From an uncultured Bacilli bacterium (lineage in GTDB: Bacteria > Bacillota_I > Bacilli_A > RF39 > UBA660): a DNA stretch of 46,278 bases. The translations under genes were made by a program, and so were the position numbers. Where the stretch lies: contig CAQBKK010000001.1 in NCBI GenBank assembly GCA_948760655.1, forward strand, positions 1 through 46,278, in the 5' to 3' direction. Below the pieces are notes generated by a model. That model was given only the letters and a program-made list of their open reading frames with translations. It was not told the DNA's origin and did not search any database. Positions 32,587-40,810 of the stretch are shown here, in pieces. Position 1 is the first letter of the stretch. Every line of letters starts with the position of its first letter.

Positions 32587-34227
32587 ATGCAAGAAATTAA
32601 TGTTCATTTTACAAATGGAACAACAAAAAATTATCCATACAATACAACGGTATATGAAATAGCAAATGATTTTCAAACGCAAATGGATCACGTCATTTTA
32701 GGCGCAAAAATAGGAAATGAAATTGTTGCTATGACAACAAAACTAACAAAAAGTTGTGAAATAGAATTTGTGGATGTCTTAGATCCTTATGGCTATCGTA
32801 TGTACCAAGCAGCGCTAAAATTTATCTTTGAAGTTGCCGTAAAAGAAACTTTCGAAAATGTAGAAGTCGAATTTTTACATAGTGTTCCAAGAGGCATTAT
32901 GACAGAAATTGTAGGATCGCATAATATCATCAAAGAAGATTTAAACAAAATCAAGGGGGCAATGTCTAAAATTGTTGCAGACAATGAAAAAATAGAAAGA
33001 TATAACGTATCAAAAAAAGATGCCATCCACTATTTTGAAACACACAACCAACTAGAAAAAGCTGTTAATATTCATAACACAAATGTGGATGTAGTAACCT
33101 TTCATAAATTAAAAAATTATTATAACTATTATTATGCTGAACTCCCTTATAACTCTAAAAAAATAAGTAAATTTGATCTTGTTTATCTAGGAAAAAATAA
33201 AATCGTTTTAGTCTATCCTAGCAGTAGAACAGAAGGGCTCGTTCCAGAATACGTGCATTACGACAATATCATTGACACATTTGAAAGCGGAAAATCATGG
33301 TTAAAAACAATGCATGTTCCCTATCTTTCTGAACTAAACAAACAAGTCAGTGAAAGTAAAATCAAAGAACTCATTGAGGCCAACGAACTTGTATTTAATG
33401 AACACATCTTTGATGTCGCCAAAACCATTCATAAAACTCGCGATAAAAAAGTGATTTTAATAGCAGGTCCTTCATCAACAGGAAAAACAACAACCACAAA
33501 AAGACTTGCCAGTTACCTAAGAGCACTAGGTTATAATACCATTCCAATATCTGTTGATGACTATTACAAAGACAAAGAGGAAATACCTACATTGGAAAAT
33601 GGAGAAAGTGATTTTGAATCATTAAATGCGATTGATACCAACATGTTTAACGAAGACATAAATAATCTCCTGGCAGGAAAACAAGTGAATTTACCAGTCT
33701 ATAATTTTGTAATTCAAAAAAAGAATAGATGTGAAAATGCCACAATAATGAAAGAAAATAGCATTCTATTAATAGAAGGATTGCATTGCCTAAATGATGA
33801 TCTAACCCCAGATATTGAAGACAAATACAAATACAAAATCTATTTAAGTCCGTTTATACCCTTGGGAATAGATAGACACAACTACGTATCTACAGTCGAC
33901 TTAAGACTTTTAAGAAGAATCGTAAGAGACAACAGAACTCGTGGTACAAATGTCGCCGAAACAATTAAACTTTGGCAAAATGTTAGAATGGGAGAAGAAA
34001 AATATATATTCCCATACATTCACCAAGCAGACATAATTGTAAACACTGCCTATGTTTTTGAAGTAGGAGTCCTAAAAGTGTTTGTAGAACCACTACTTTA
34101 CTCCGTAGGACTTGACTCTCCTTACTACGAGGAAGCAAGAAGATTAATAAAATCATTACAAGGGTTTTACCCGATACCAAGCGAATATATAAGTAAAGAT
34201 TCTATATTAAGAGAATTTATAGGATAG
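32587..34227 (+). CDS. TGS-domain nucleoside (uridine kinase-like) kinase
   Basis: 546 aa. N-terminal TGS domain (1-63) and a region resembling the ThrRS second domain (about 70-240) precede a uridine kinase/phosphoribulokinase-like P-loop domain (about 285-500). Walker A is GPSSTGKT (294-301), then PISVDDYYKDKEE, LLIEGLHCLN, and RLLRRIVRDNRTRG. This fused architecture is common in Bacillota and annotated as nucleoside kinase; the physiological substrate is not established. TGA-TAAAAT upstream could be an extended -10. gap starts 15 nt downstream. Confidence 0.88.
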   Translation: MQEINVHFTNGTTKNYPYNTTVYEIANDFQTQMDHVILGAKIGNEIVAMTTKLTKSCEIEFVDVLDPYGYRMYQAALKFIFEVAVKETFENVEVEFLHSVPRGIMTEIVGSHNIIKEDLNKIKGAMSKIVADNEKIERYNVSKKDAIHYFETHNQLEKAVNIHNTNVDVVTFHKLKNYYNYYYAELPYNSKKISKFDLVYLGKNKIVLVYPSSRTEGLVPEYVHYDNIIDTFESGKSWLKTMHVPYLSELNKQVSESKIKELIEANELVFNEHIFDVAKTIHKTRDKKVILIAGPSSTGKTTTTKRLASYLRALGYNTIPISVDDYYKDKEEIPTLENGESDFESLNAIDTNMFNEDINNLLAGKQVNLPVYNFVIQKKNRCENATIMKENSILLIEGLHCLNDDLTPDIEDKYKYKIYLSPFIPLGIDRHNYVSTVDLRLLRRIVRDNRTRGTNVAETIKLWQNVRMGEEKYIFPYIHQADIIVNTAYVFEVGVLKVFVEPLLYSVGLDSPYYEEARRLIKSLQGFYPIPSEYISKDSILREFIG

Positions 34228-34242
34228 AAAGAAGGAAAAAAT

Positions 34243-35250
34243 ATGATAAAAGTAGCCATCAATGGTTTTGGAAGAATAGGAAGAGTAGCATTCAGAGAAA
34301 TGATTACAGGTGTGGATTTTGATATTGTAGCTATCAATGACTTAACAGATCCAGAAGAACTAGCTTACCTATTAAAGTATGACACAAACCATCGTGCTTT
34401 TCATGAAGAACTTATAAAATTTGATAACGATGAACTTATAATCAACAACAAAAAAAGAATAAAAGTCTACAAAGAAAAAGATCCTGAAAATTTACCTTGG
34501 AAAGAACTAGACATAGATTTAGTTTTAGAATGTACAGGTTTATTTACGGGACTTGATGGAGCGAATAAACACATAAAAGCAGGAGCTAAAAAAGTTTTAA
34601 TATCTGCTCCAGCCAAAGATAATATCAAAACGATTGTTTATAACGTAAACGATACGATTTTAACCCAAGAAGATCAAATTATTTCAGGAGCCTCTTGTAC
34701 AACCAATTGTTTAGCTCCAGTATTAAAAGTAATCAACGACAACTTTGGTATTGAAAAATGTTTCATGAGCACAATACATGCCTACACAAACGACCAAGCA
34801 ACCCTTGATATTCCTCACAAAAAAGGAATCAAAGAACGTCGTGGTCGTGCGGCGGCCATGAATATCATTCCAACATCGACTGGAGTAACTAAAGCTATCG
34901 GTGAAGTAATACCAGAACTTATGGGAAAAGTGGATGGTCTTGCTTATCGTGTTCCTGTAAGTGATGGTTCTTTATGCGACCTAGTAGTAGAACTAAAGAA
35001 AAAAGTAACCGCTGAAGAAATAAACGAGACATTAGAAAATGCCCAAAATGAAACATTAAAAGTAACACATGACCCAGTGGTATCGAGTGACATCATCGGA
35101 AAAAAATGTGGTTCTCTAGTCGATGCCTCTTTAACAAAAGTATTAGAAGTGGAAGGAAAACAGCTCATAAAAATTGCATCATGGTACGATAATGAAATAG
35201 GTTACACTTCTCAAATGCTACGTACAGCAAAAAAAATGTTTACAAAATAA
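34243..35250 (+). CDS. gap: Glyceraldehyde-3-phosphate dehydrogenase, type I
   Basis: 335 aa. The NAD-binding motif is NGFGRIGR (residues 8-15). The catalytic Cys152 lies in SGASCTTNCLAP, and the active-site His in STIHAYTNDQ. Phosphate-site residues around RAAAMNIIPTSTGVTKAIGEVIPELMGK (as segments) and the terminal WYDNEIGY are present. Catalyses oxidative phosphorylation of GAP to 1,3-bisphosphoglycerate. First of the glycolytic trio gap-pgk-tpiA, SD AGAAGGA. No CggR-type regulator gene precedes it, unlike in B. subtilis. Confidence 0.97.
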   Translation: MIKVAINGFGRIGRVAFREMITGVDFDIVAINDLTDPEELAYLLKYDTNHRAFHEELIKFDNDELIINNKKRIKVYKEKDPENLPWKELDIDLVLECTGLFTGLDGANKHIKAGAKKVLISAPAKDNIKTIVYNVNDTILTQEDQIISGASCTTNCLAPVLKVINDNFGIEKCFMSTIHAYTNDQATLDIPHKKGIKERRGRAAAMNIIPTSTGVTKAIGEVIPELMGKVDGLAYRVPVSDGSLCDLVVELKKKVTAEEINETLENAQNETLKVTHDPVVSSDIIGKKCGSLVDASLTKVLEVEGKQLIKIASWYDNEIGYTSQMLRTAKKMFTK

Positions 35251-35306
35251 TATATTTAACTTTACTTATCAAAAAAGATAGATTATTCTAGAAAATTGGT
35301 GATGAC

Positions 35307-36518
35307 ATGAAACAAAGAATTGAAAATATGGATTTAAAAGACAAAACTGTAGTGGTTCGGTGCGACTACAATGTGCCTATAAATGGTGGTATCATTTTAG
35401 ATGATACTAAAATAGTTGAAAGTCTAGAAACCATTCGTTATTTAATTAAAAATAATTGTAAAATAATAATTTTAAGTCACATGGGAAAAGTGAAAACAGA
35501 AGAAGATAAACTTTTGTATTCCTTAGAACCAGTAGCAAGACGTCTAAAAGAGTTAGTAGGAAGAGAAGTATATTTTAATAAAGAAGGAATGGATCCAAAT
35601 CTTCCTGAACAAATTCAACTCATGCTCCCAAGAGACATCTTACTTTTAGAAAACACAAGATTTTTAGATGTTCCAAACAAACTAGAAAGTAAAAACGATG
35701 TGCAACTTTCTGCCTTTTTTGCATCACTTGGGGAAGTTTTTGTAATGGATGCCTTTGCATCCAGTCATCGTGCCCATGCATCAACGGTTGGAATTACCAA
35801 ATTCTTACCAAGTTGCATCGGTTTTTCAGTAGAAAGAGAACTAGCATCTATAGATCGTTTCTTAAGTAACCCAGAACATCCATTTACAGTCATTATGGGA
35901 GGAGCAAAAGTCGAAGACAAACTAGACCTCATAGAAACTTTACTTCCCAAATGCGACCATTTATTACTGGCTGGAGGACTAGCCAATAGTTTCTTAAAAG
36001 CCTTAAATTTTAATATAGGTTCCTCTCTGGCAACAGAAAGCGAAATAACAATTAACAAACTAAAACAAATCATGCTGACCTATAGAGAAAAACTCATGCT
36101 TCCCCTAGACGCAGTGGTTGGAAGTACCTACGATAAAAACTATGCAAGATATAGAAAAATAAACGAAATCGGAGACAATGATGTCATTTTAGATATTGGA
36201 ATAAAAACATTAGACAAATACAAAACCGCCATTTATGGAAGTAAAACCATTTTTTTGAATGGAACAATGGGTCTGTATGAAGATATAAGATTTTCAAATG
36301 GAACAAAAGAATTATTTAATACCCTAAAAAATACAAATGCAATAGTAGTAGTAGGTGGAGGAGATTCTGTGGGAGCTGTAAAACGTTTAGGTTTCAAAGA
36401 TGAATTTACCTATTTATCCTGTGGCGGTGGAGCAACTCTTGAATATTTAACAAAAGGACATTTAGTGGGAATTGATAGTGTGATGGAGGAAAGTCATGTT
36501 GAAGTACTTGATGATTAA
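35307..36518 (+). CDS. pgk: Phosphoglycerate kinase
   Basis: 403 aa, normal length. The family motifs are present but drifted: VVVRCDYNVPI (usually RxDFNVP), ILSHMGKVKTEEDK (usually SHLGRPKG), LLENTRF, DAFASSHRAHASTVG, GGAKVEDKLD, FLNGTMGLYED (usually NGPMGVFE) and VGGGDSVGAV. Substrate-binding Arg residues and the GGAKVxDK lysines are kept, so activity is likely. SD is GGTGATG. tpiA begins 23 nt before its stop, so the two are coupled. Confidence 0.94.
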   Translation: MKQRIENMDLKDKTVVVRCDYNVPINGGIILDDTKIVESLETIRYLIKNNCKIIILSHMGKVKTEEDKLLYSLEPVARRLKELVGREVYFNKEGMDPNLPEQIQLMLPRDILLLENTRFLDVPNKLESKNDVQLSAFFASLGEVFVMDAFASSHRAHASTVGITKFLPSCIGFSVERELASIDRFLSNPEHPFTVIMGGAKVEDKLDLIETLLPKCDHLLLAGGLANSFLKALNFNIGSSLATESEITINKLKQIMLTYREKLMLPLDAVVGSTYDKNYARYRKINEIGDNDVILDIGIKTLDKYKTAIYGSKTIFLNGTMGLYEDIRFSNGTKELFNTLKNTNAIVVVGGGDSVGAVKRLGFKDEFTYLSCGGGATLEYLTKGHLVGIDSVMEESHVEVLDD

Positions 36519-37200
36519 TTTAAAATCTAGTAAAAATTTAAAAGAAATTCTAGAATATAAGAAGACAATAATAAATAAAAACTTTAAAGAAAAAGAATTT
36601 GTTTTATTTCCGTCTTTACCTTATCTAGGATTTTTTTATAATGTACCTTACAAAATAGGAAGTCAAAATTTATCCATATACCAAACAGGAAGTCATACAG
36701 GAGAAATATTAGCAAGTCAATTAGCAAGCATAAATGTATCGTATTGCTTAGTCAATCATGCAGAATCTATGGATACTGAAAAAGATTGCCTTCGAAAAAT
36801 AAAAAATGCAACACTAGAAAATATAAAAGTAGTTTTATGCTTTGGAGAAGAAGAAAAAAAAGCATCGCCAAAAGTAGTAGAAGAACTTATTTGGTTTCTT
36901 GAAAATATTTTTATGCCATTAACAAAAAAAGAAAAAGAAAATATTATTCTTGCTTATGAACCATCATGGTTAATAGGAAAAAAGGAAAATTTAGAACTTT
37001 CTTGTATCATAGAAATTGTATCTTCTATAAAAAAATATTTAAAAGAAACTGAAAAAGTGGATATACCAATTTTGTATGGGGGAGGAATTACTCTGGAAAA
37101 TATAGAAAATTTGCTAAATTTAGACAGTATCGACGGACTTTTAATTGGTAATTGTGCAAATAATCCCGAAAATATATGTAAAATTCTTGAAAAAATATAA
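36496..37200 (+). CDS. tpiA: Divergent triosephosphate isomerase
   Basis: 234 aa, shorter than the usual 250. Catalytic residues appear kept: Asn/Lys in MINLKSS (usual NWK), His in VNHAES (usual GHSERR), Glu in LAYEPSWLIG (usual AYEPVWAIG). But the phosphate-binding loops are altered: YGGG replaces YGGS, IGNCANN replaces VGGAS, and loop 6 reads GKKEN instead of GTGK. The start at 36496 has the SD GGAGGA 6 nt upstream inside pgk. No second tpiA is visible here; position after pgk supports the assignment. Confidence 0.82.
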   Translation: MLKYLMINLKSSKNLKEILEYKKTIINKNFKEKEFVLFPSLPYLGFFYNVPYKIGSQNLSIYQTGSHTGEILASQLASINVSYCLVNHAESMDTEKDCLRKIKNATLENIKVVLCFGEEEKKASPKVVEELIWFLENIFMPLTKKEKENIILAYEPSWLIGKKENLELSCIIEIVSSIKKYLKETEKVDIPILYGGGITLENIENLLNLDSIDGLLIGNCANNPENICKILEKI

Positions 37201-37212
37201 AAAGAGACAGCA

Positions 37213-37229
37213 TTTGACAACAATTGACA
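37213..37229 (+). promoter_or_regulatory. Two 0A-box-like repeats upstream of spo0A
   Basis: TTTGACA (37213-37219) and ATTGACA (37223-37229), repeated at 10 bp. The 0A box read on this strand is TTCGNCA, so these differ by one and two bases. Each also contains TTGACA, a perfect -35, but no good -10 follows at 17 bp. Autoregulation by Spo0A is possible. Confidence 0.3.
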
Positions 37230-37320
37230 TAAGGTTACAAAACATTTTCTAGTAATTTATCATTTCTTGTTTTATGATTAATTTGCGTGCAGTAAATATT
37301 GAGAAATAAAAGGAGAAAAA

Positions 37321-38085
37321 ATGAAAACAACAATTAATGCCCTTATGATAGATGATAATGAATCTATAACAAATAAGGTAAGAGAGTATTTTGGTAGTCA
37401 CGCAGTAATTAATGTAGTAAAAACAATCAATAATGGTCGTGAAGGTTTAGAATATATTTTAAATAATCCGAACACGTTTGATATGTTAGTAATGGATATT
37501 ATTATGCCAGAAGTAGATGGCATATCCATATTAGATGAAATGGTTAACCATAACATAAAAAAGAATATAATCGTTTTATCAAGCTTCAAACAAGAAAAAA
37601 CAATGAAACTATTAAGTAAGTTTGATATTGATTATTATTTGGTAAAACCATTAGATATGAAAGTTTTAGAAAAAAGAATTTTAGATATAACAAATCCAAT
37701 AAAGGAAGAGATAGAAACAAAAGACAATGAAGTAGAATTAAAAATAAGCAAAACACTTCATTCACTAGGAATTCCTTCCCATATTAGAGGATACCAATAT
37801 ATCAGAGAAAGTGTTTATATGATGTATGAAAATCCAGATATGATTGGTGGAATAACAAAATGTATCTATCCAGAAATAGCCATTCGTTTTGATACAACAG
37901 CTAGTCGTGTAGAAAGAGCAATTAGACACGCTATTGAAGTAAGTTGGGCAAGAGGAGATTATGATTTGATGGAAGAACTATTTGGACATAGTGTTGACTA
38001 TGATCGTAGCAAACCTACAAACTCAGAATTCATTGCGACCATCGCAGACAATTTAAGATTGAATAAACAAACAGTAAATGCTTAA
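37321..38085 (+). CDS. spo0A: Sporulation master response regulator Spo0A
   Basis: 254 aa. Receiver domain (about 1-120) has the acidic pocket DD (11-12), phosphoacceptor D59 in LVMDIIMPEVDG, and Lys in YYLVKPLD. After a linker, the Spo0A C-terminal DNA-binding domain is unmistakable: LHSLGIPSHIRGYQYIRE, DTTASRVERAIRHAIEVSWARGD, and KPTNSEFIATIADNLRL. It switches cells into sporulation after phosphorylation. The usual neighbour spoIVB is absent; it sits between tpiA and rplK as a single gene with SD AAAGGAG and its own terminator. Confidence 0.97.
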   Translation: MKTTINALMIDDNESITNKVREYFGSHAVINVVKTINNGREGLEYILNNPNTFDMLVMDIIMPEVDGISILDEMVNHNIKKNIIVLSSFKQEKTMKLLSKFDIDYYLVKPLDMKVLEKRILDITNPIKEEIETKDNEVELKISKTLHSLGIPSHIRGYQYIRESVYMMYENPDMIGGITKCIYPEIAIRFDTTASRVERAIRHAIEVSWARGDYDLMEELFGHSVDYDRSKPTNSEFIATIADNLRLNKQTVNA

Positions 38086-38103
38086 ACAAAAAGAAAGAAA
38101 CGA

Positions 38104-38130
38104 AAAAAGTGTTGTAATACAGCACTTTTT
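38104..38130 (+). terminator. Terminator of spo0A
   Basis: AAAAAGTGTTG (38104-38114) pairs with CAGCACTTTTT (38120-38130), with one wobble, ending in a T-tract. Confidence 0.8.
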
Positions 38131-38140
38131 ATGCTATTAT
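38112..38140 (+). promoter_or_regulatory. Candidate rplK promoter inside the spo0A terminator
   Basis: TTGTAA (38112-38117, in the terminator's inner stem and loop), 17 bp ending in TGC, TATTAT (38135-38140). A second possible -10 is TATTAT at 38159-38164. Confidence 0.5.
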
Positions 38141-38180
38141 CTTAGGTGCAATCGCATATATTATGCTAGATTGTTTGTTT

Positions 38181-38214
38181 AGTGGGAGGGAATGCGGATT
38201 TGCCCAAGACCACT
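38181..38214 (+). promoter_or_regulatory. rplK leader hairpin, possible L1-binding autoregulatory site
   Basis: AGTGG (38181-38185) pairs with CCACT (38210-38214). The enclosed sequence GAGGG...ATGC...TGCCC is of the GGGAGG type found in L11-L1 operon leaders, where ribosomal protein L1 represses its own mRNA. Called by position and likeness only. Confidence 0.45.
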
Positions 38215-38247
38215 TAACGAAGAATATTTTTATAGGAGGTGTTTTTC

Positions 38248-38844
38248 GTGGCTAAAGAAGTCGTAAAGAAAATAAAATTACAAATTGAAGCGGGTAAAGC
38301 TACTCCTGCTCCACCAGTTGGAACATGTTTAGGACCTGCAGGAATCAATATTCAAGATTTCTGTTCAAAATTCAATGAAGCAACAAGGGATAAAATGGGA
38401 GATATTACACCAGTAGAAATCTCTGTTTATGAAGATAGAAGCTTTGATTTTGTTATAAAAACTGCACCTGCTGGATTCCTACTTAAAAAAGCTGCTAAAA
38501 TCGGTAAAGGAAGCAAAAAAGGCGCAAATGAAATTGTTGCTACAATTACAAAAGATGATCTTAGAAAAATTGCTGAAACAAAATTGCCTGATTTAAATGC
38601 TTATGATGTAGAAGCAGCCATGAATATTATTGAGGGTACTGCTAGAAATATGGGTATTGCCATTAAAGGGGTAAATGATGCTGAACTTGCAGAGCAAGCA
38701 AAAGAAGCTCTTGCCCATGAAGCACAAATGGCACGTCGTGATGAAGAACTAGCTAGTATGGAAGCAGAAGCAGCAGAACTTGCAAGTGGAAATGTAGAAG
38801 TTCCAGTAGCATCTGATGAAAAAGAAGAAACAACAGAAGAATAA
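38248..38844 (+). CDS. rplK: 50S ribosomal protein L11 with a C-terminal extension
   Basis: 198 aa from GTG 38248 (SD AGGAGGTG; the GTG at 38239 overlaps the SD). Residues 1-141 are ordinary uL11: [20 protein letters not shown] in the L7Ae-free N-terminal domain, and the rRNA-binding C-terminal domain ending [13 protein letters not shown]. Residues 142-198 are an added Ala/Glu-rich tail ([19 protein letters not shown], then [12 protein letters not shown] and EEKEE-like end) predicted as a helix plus acidic terminus. Normal L11 is about 141 aa. First gene of rplK-rplA. Confidence 0.96.
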   Translation: MAKEVVKKIKLQIEAGKATPAPPVGTCLGPAGINIQDFCSKFNEATRDKMGDITPVEISVYEDRSFDFVIKTAPAGFLLKKAAKIGKGSKKGANEIVATITKDDLRKIAETKLPDLNAYDVEAAMNIIEGTARNMGIAIKGVNDAELAEQAKEALAHEAQMARRDEELASMEAEAAELASGNVEVPVASDEKEETTEE

Positions 38845-38904
38845 TTAATAAAATAAAATAGAAAAAAAATAAATCCGCTAATAAACCACAGTTAGGAGGA
38901 AATT

Positions 38905-39603
38905 ATGAAGAAGTTTGGAAAAAAATATGTGGAAGCTTCAAAAAACGTAGAAAAAAATAAAGAATACGCTGTTACAGAAGCAATAAAATTAGTAAAAGAA
39001 ACTTCAATTACTAAATTCGACGGTACAATTGATGTGGCAATCAAGCTTAACGTTGATCCTAAAAAAGCAGACCAACAACTAAGAGGATCTTTTGTACTTC
39101 CAAATGGAACAGGAAAAACAAAAAAGATTTTAGTAATTGCTAAAGGAACCCAAGCAGAAGCAGCTAAAAATGCTGGAGCAGATTATGTTGGAGAAAAAGA
39201 CATGATTGAAAAAATCCAAAAAGAAAATTGGTTCGATTATGATGTAATTATTGCCACTCCAGACATGATGCCAGAATTAGGAAAAATTGGTAAAATTTTA
39301 GGTCCAAAAGGATTAATGCCAAATCCAAAAACGAATACAGTAACAACAAATGTTGTAAATGCTATTGAAGACGTTAAAAAAGGTATGGTAAGTTTCAAAA
39401 CAGATACATATGGAAATGTACATAGTATCCTTGGAAAAGTTTCTTTTGATGAATCGAAACTACAAGAAAATTTAGAATATATTGTAACAACAATTTCTAA
39501 ATTAAAACCAGCAAGTGTCAAAGGGAAGTTTATTAATTCCATTACAATTGCTTCCACAATGGGGCCTGGAATCAAAGTAGACAAAAATTCTTTTGACATT
39601 TAA
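38905..39603 (+). CDS. rplA: 50S ribosomal protein L1
   Basis: 232 aa, normal. Typical segments include FDGTIDVAIKLNVDPKKADQ, RGSFVLPNGTGKTKKILV, LGKIGKILGPKGLMPNPKTNTV and the C-terminal SITIASTMGPGIKVD (read as segments). Forms the L1 stalk and in many bacteria represses the rplK-rplA mRNA. SD TTAGGAGG. The last codons contain the TTGACA -35 of the next promoter. Confidence 0.98.
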   Translation: MKKFGKKYVEASKNVEKNKEYAVTEAIKLVKETSITKFDGTIDVAIKLNVDPKKADQQLRGSFVLPNGTGKTKKILVIAKGTQAEAAKNAGADYVGEKDMIEKIQKENWFDYDVIIATPDMMPELGKIGKILGPKGLMPNPKTNTVTTNVVNAIEDVKKGMVSFKTDTYGNVHSILGKVSFDESKLQENLEYIVTTISKLKPASVKGKFINSITIASTMGPGIKVDKNSFDI

Positions 39604-39621
39604 GGAAGAATTAATTATAAT
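39593..39621 (+). promoter_or_regulatory. Consensus promoter of rplJ-rplL
   Basis: TTGACA (39593-39598, inside the end of rplA), 17 bp, TATAAT (39616-39621): both hexamers perfect. Confidence 0.92.
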
Positions 39622-39639
39622 ACGAAATAGAAAAGCGAA

Positions 39640-39742
39640 TATTACCAAAGACAGTAGGGAACATAAGTTTTAATAATCCTACCGAGGGAAATAGATTACT
39701 TAAACATTTAAGCTCTTTTTCCCATAAAAAAGAGCTTTTCTA
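39640..39742 (+). ncRNA. L10 leader with attenuator-like terminator
   Basis: AAAGACAGTAGGG (about 39647-39659) and TCCTACCGAGG (about 39678-39688) form the conserved kink-turn stem of the L10 leader, which binds the L10(L12)4 complex. Downstream, AAGCTCTTTTT (39710-39720) pairs exactly with AAAAAGAGCTT (39727-39737) followed by a T-rich stretch, an intrinsic terminator 25 nt before rplJ. This supports transcription attenuation or control of rplJL by L10. Confidence 0.85.
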
Positions 39743-39765
39743 TTGAAAACAAAAAGGAGGATTAT

Positions 39766-40263
39766 ATGGCAAGTCAAAAAGTTCTTAATGAGAAAAAAGC
39801 AGTAGTTGCTGAAATTACAGAAAAAATTAAAAATAGCGAATCAGTTATTTTATTTCAATACCAAGGTCTAACTGTTGCTGACTTAAGTACATTAAGAAAT
39901 AAACTAAGAGAAACGGATGCAGAAGTAAAAATTTATAAAAATACTTTACTTAAAAGAGCATTAGATGATTTGAATCTTAGTTTAGAAGGATTTCTAGAAG
40001 GACCAAATGCAATTCTTTTTGGTAAGAACCTACTAGAGCCAATCAAGGTTATTGCTGACTTTGCAAAAGAGAATGAACGCCTTGATATTCGAGTTGGTAT
40101 CATTAGCGGAGATGTCGCTAATATTGATACAATTCGTGAATATGCTAGCATTCCATCAAGAGAAGGATTACTTACAATGCTTGCTGGCGGTATGATTCAA
40201 TATGTTAGAGATTTAGCAATAGGATTAAACCTATATGCTGAACAAATGGAAGAAAATAATTAA
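39766..40263 (+). CDS. rplJ: 50S ribosomal protein L10
   Basis: 165 aa. N-terminal rRNA-binding domain with KIKNSESVILFQYQGLTVADLSTLRNKLRE (segments) and VKIYKNTLLKRAL, then the LEGPNAILFGK segment, and the C-terminal helix (MIQYVRDLAIGLNLYAEQ) that anchors L7/L12 dimers. SD AAAGGAGG. Preceded by its L10 leader; rplL follows after 16 nt. Confidence 0.97.
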   Translation: MASQKVLNEKKAVVAEITEKIKNSESVILFQYQGLTVADLSTLRNKLRETDAEVKIYKNTLLKRALDDLNLSLEGFLEGPNAILFGKNLLEPIKVIADFAKENERLDIRVGIISGDVANIDTIREYASIPSREGLLTMLAGGMIQYVRDLAIGLNLYAEQMEENN

Positions 40264-40279
40264 TTAGGAGGAATGAAAA

Positions 40280-40651
40280 ATGGCAAAATTAACAAAAGAA
40301 GACTTTATTAGTGCTTTAAAAGAAATGACTATTCTTGAAGTAAAAGAATTGGTTGATGCAATGAAAGAAGAATTTGGAGTAGATCCAAGTGCTGTAGCAG
40401 TTGCTGCTACACCTGCTGGTGGAGCTGGAGAAGATGCTGGTTCTGCAAATAAAACTATAGTATTAAAAAATGCTGGAGGGAACAAAATTGCAGTTATTAA
40501 GCTATTAAAAGAAATTACTGGTCTTGGACTAGTTGAGGCAAAAGCACTAGCTGACAATGGTGGAAACATTAAAGAAAACGTTGCTAGTGAAGAAGCAAAT
40601 CAAATTAAAGCACAACTTGAAGAAGCTGGAGCAGAAATCGAATTAGCTTAA
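40280..40651 (+). CDS. rplL: 50S ribosomal protein L7/L12
   Basis: 123 aa. The N-terminal dimerisation domain ([29 protein letters not shown] as segments) is joined by an Ala/Gly-rich hinge (about 36-54) to the factor-binding C-terminal domain ([25 protein letters not shown] and [20 protein letters not shown] segments). Recruits translation GTPases. SD TTAGGAGG. It ends the operon: a strong terminator follows and rpoB does not. Confidence 0.98.
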   Translation: MAKLTKEDFISALKEMTILEVKELVDAMKEEFGVDPSAVAVAATPAGGAGEDAGSANKTIVLKNAGGNKIAVIKLLKEITGLGLVEAKALADNGGNIKENVASEEANQIKAQLEEAGAEIELA

Positions 40652-40671
40652 TAAAAAAAAATGATAAATTG

Positions 40672-40699
40672 AGAGATAATCAAAAGGTTATCTCTTTTT
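40672..40699 (+). terminator. Terminator of rplJ-rplL
   Basis: AGAGATAA (40672-40679) pairs exactly with TTATCTCT (40688-40695), followed by a T5 tract. Confidence 0.85.
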
Positions 40700-40765
40700 A
40701 AATGCACACATAGTTAAAAAATGAGTTTTATAATACTGAATAAATTATCCACACAAAAAACAGGA

Positions 40766-40794
40766 TTGAATTTCTTCATTATCTTATGTATAAT
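40766..40794 (+). promoter_or_regulatory. Promoter of the 40811 gene
   Basis: TTGAAT (40766-40771), 17 bp, TATAAT (40789-40794). The expected start at about 40801 leaves a leader of only about 10 nt that still holds the SD AGGTGA. Confidence 0.7.
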
Positions 40795-40810
40795 TATAAT
40801 AGGTGAAAAT

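Noticed and set aside
38234..38247. L11 start at GTG 38239
   Set aside because: It overlaps the SD itself; GTG 38248 gives the family start VAKEVVKK.
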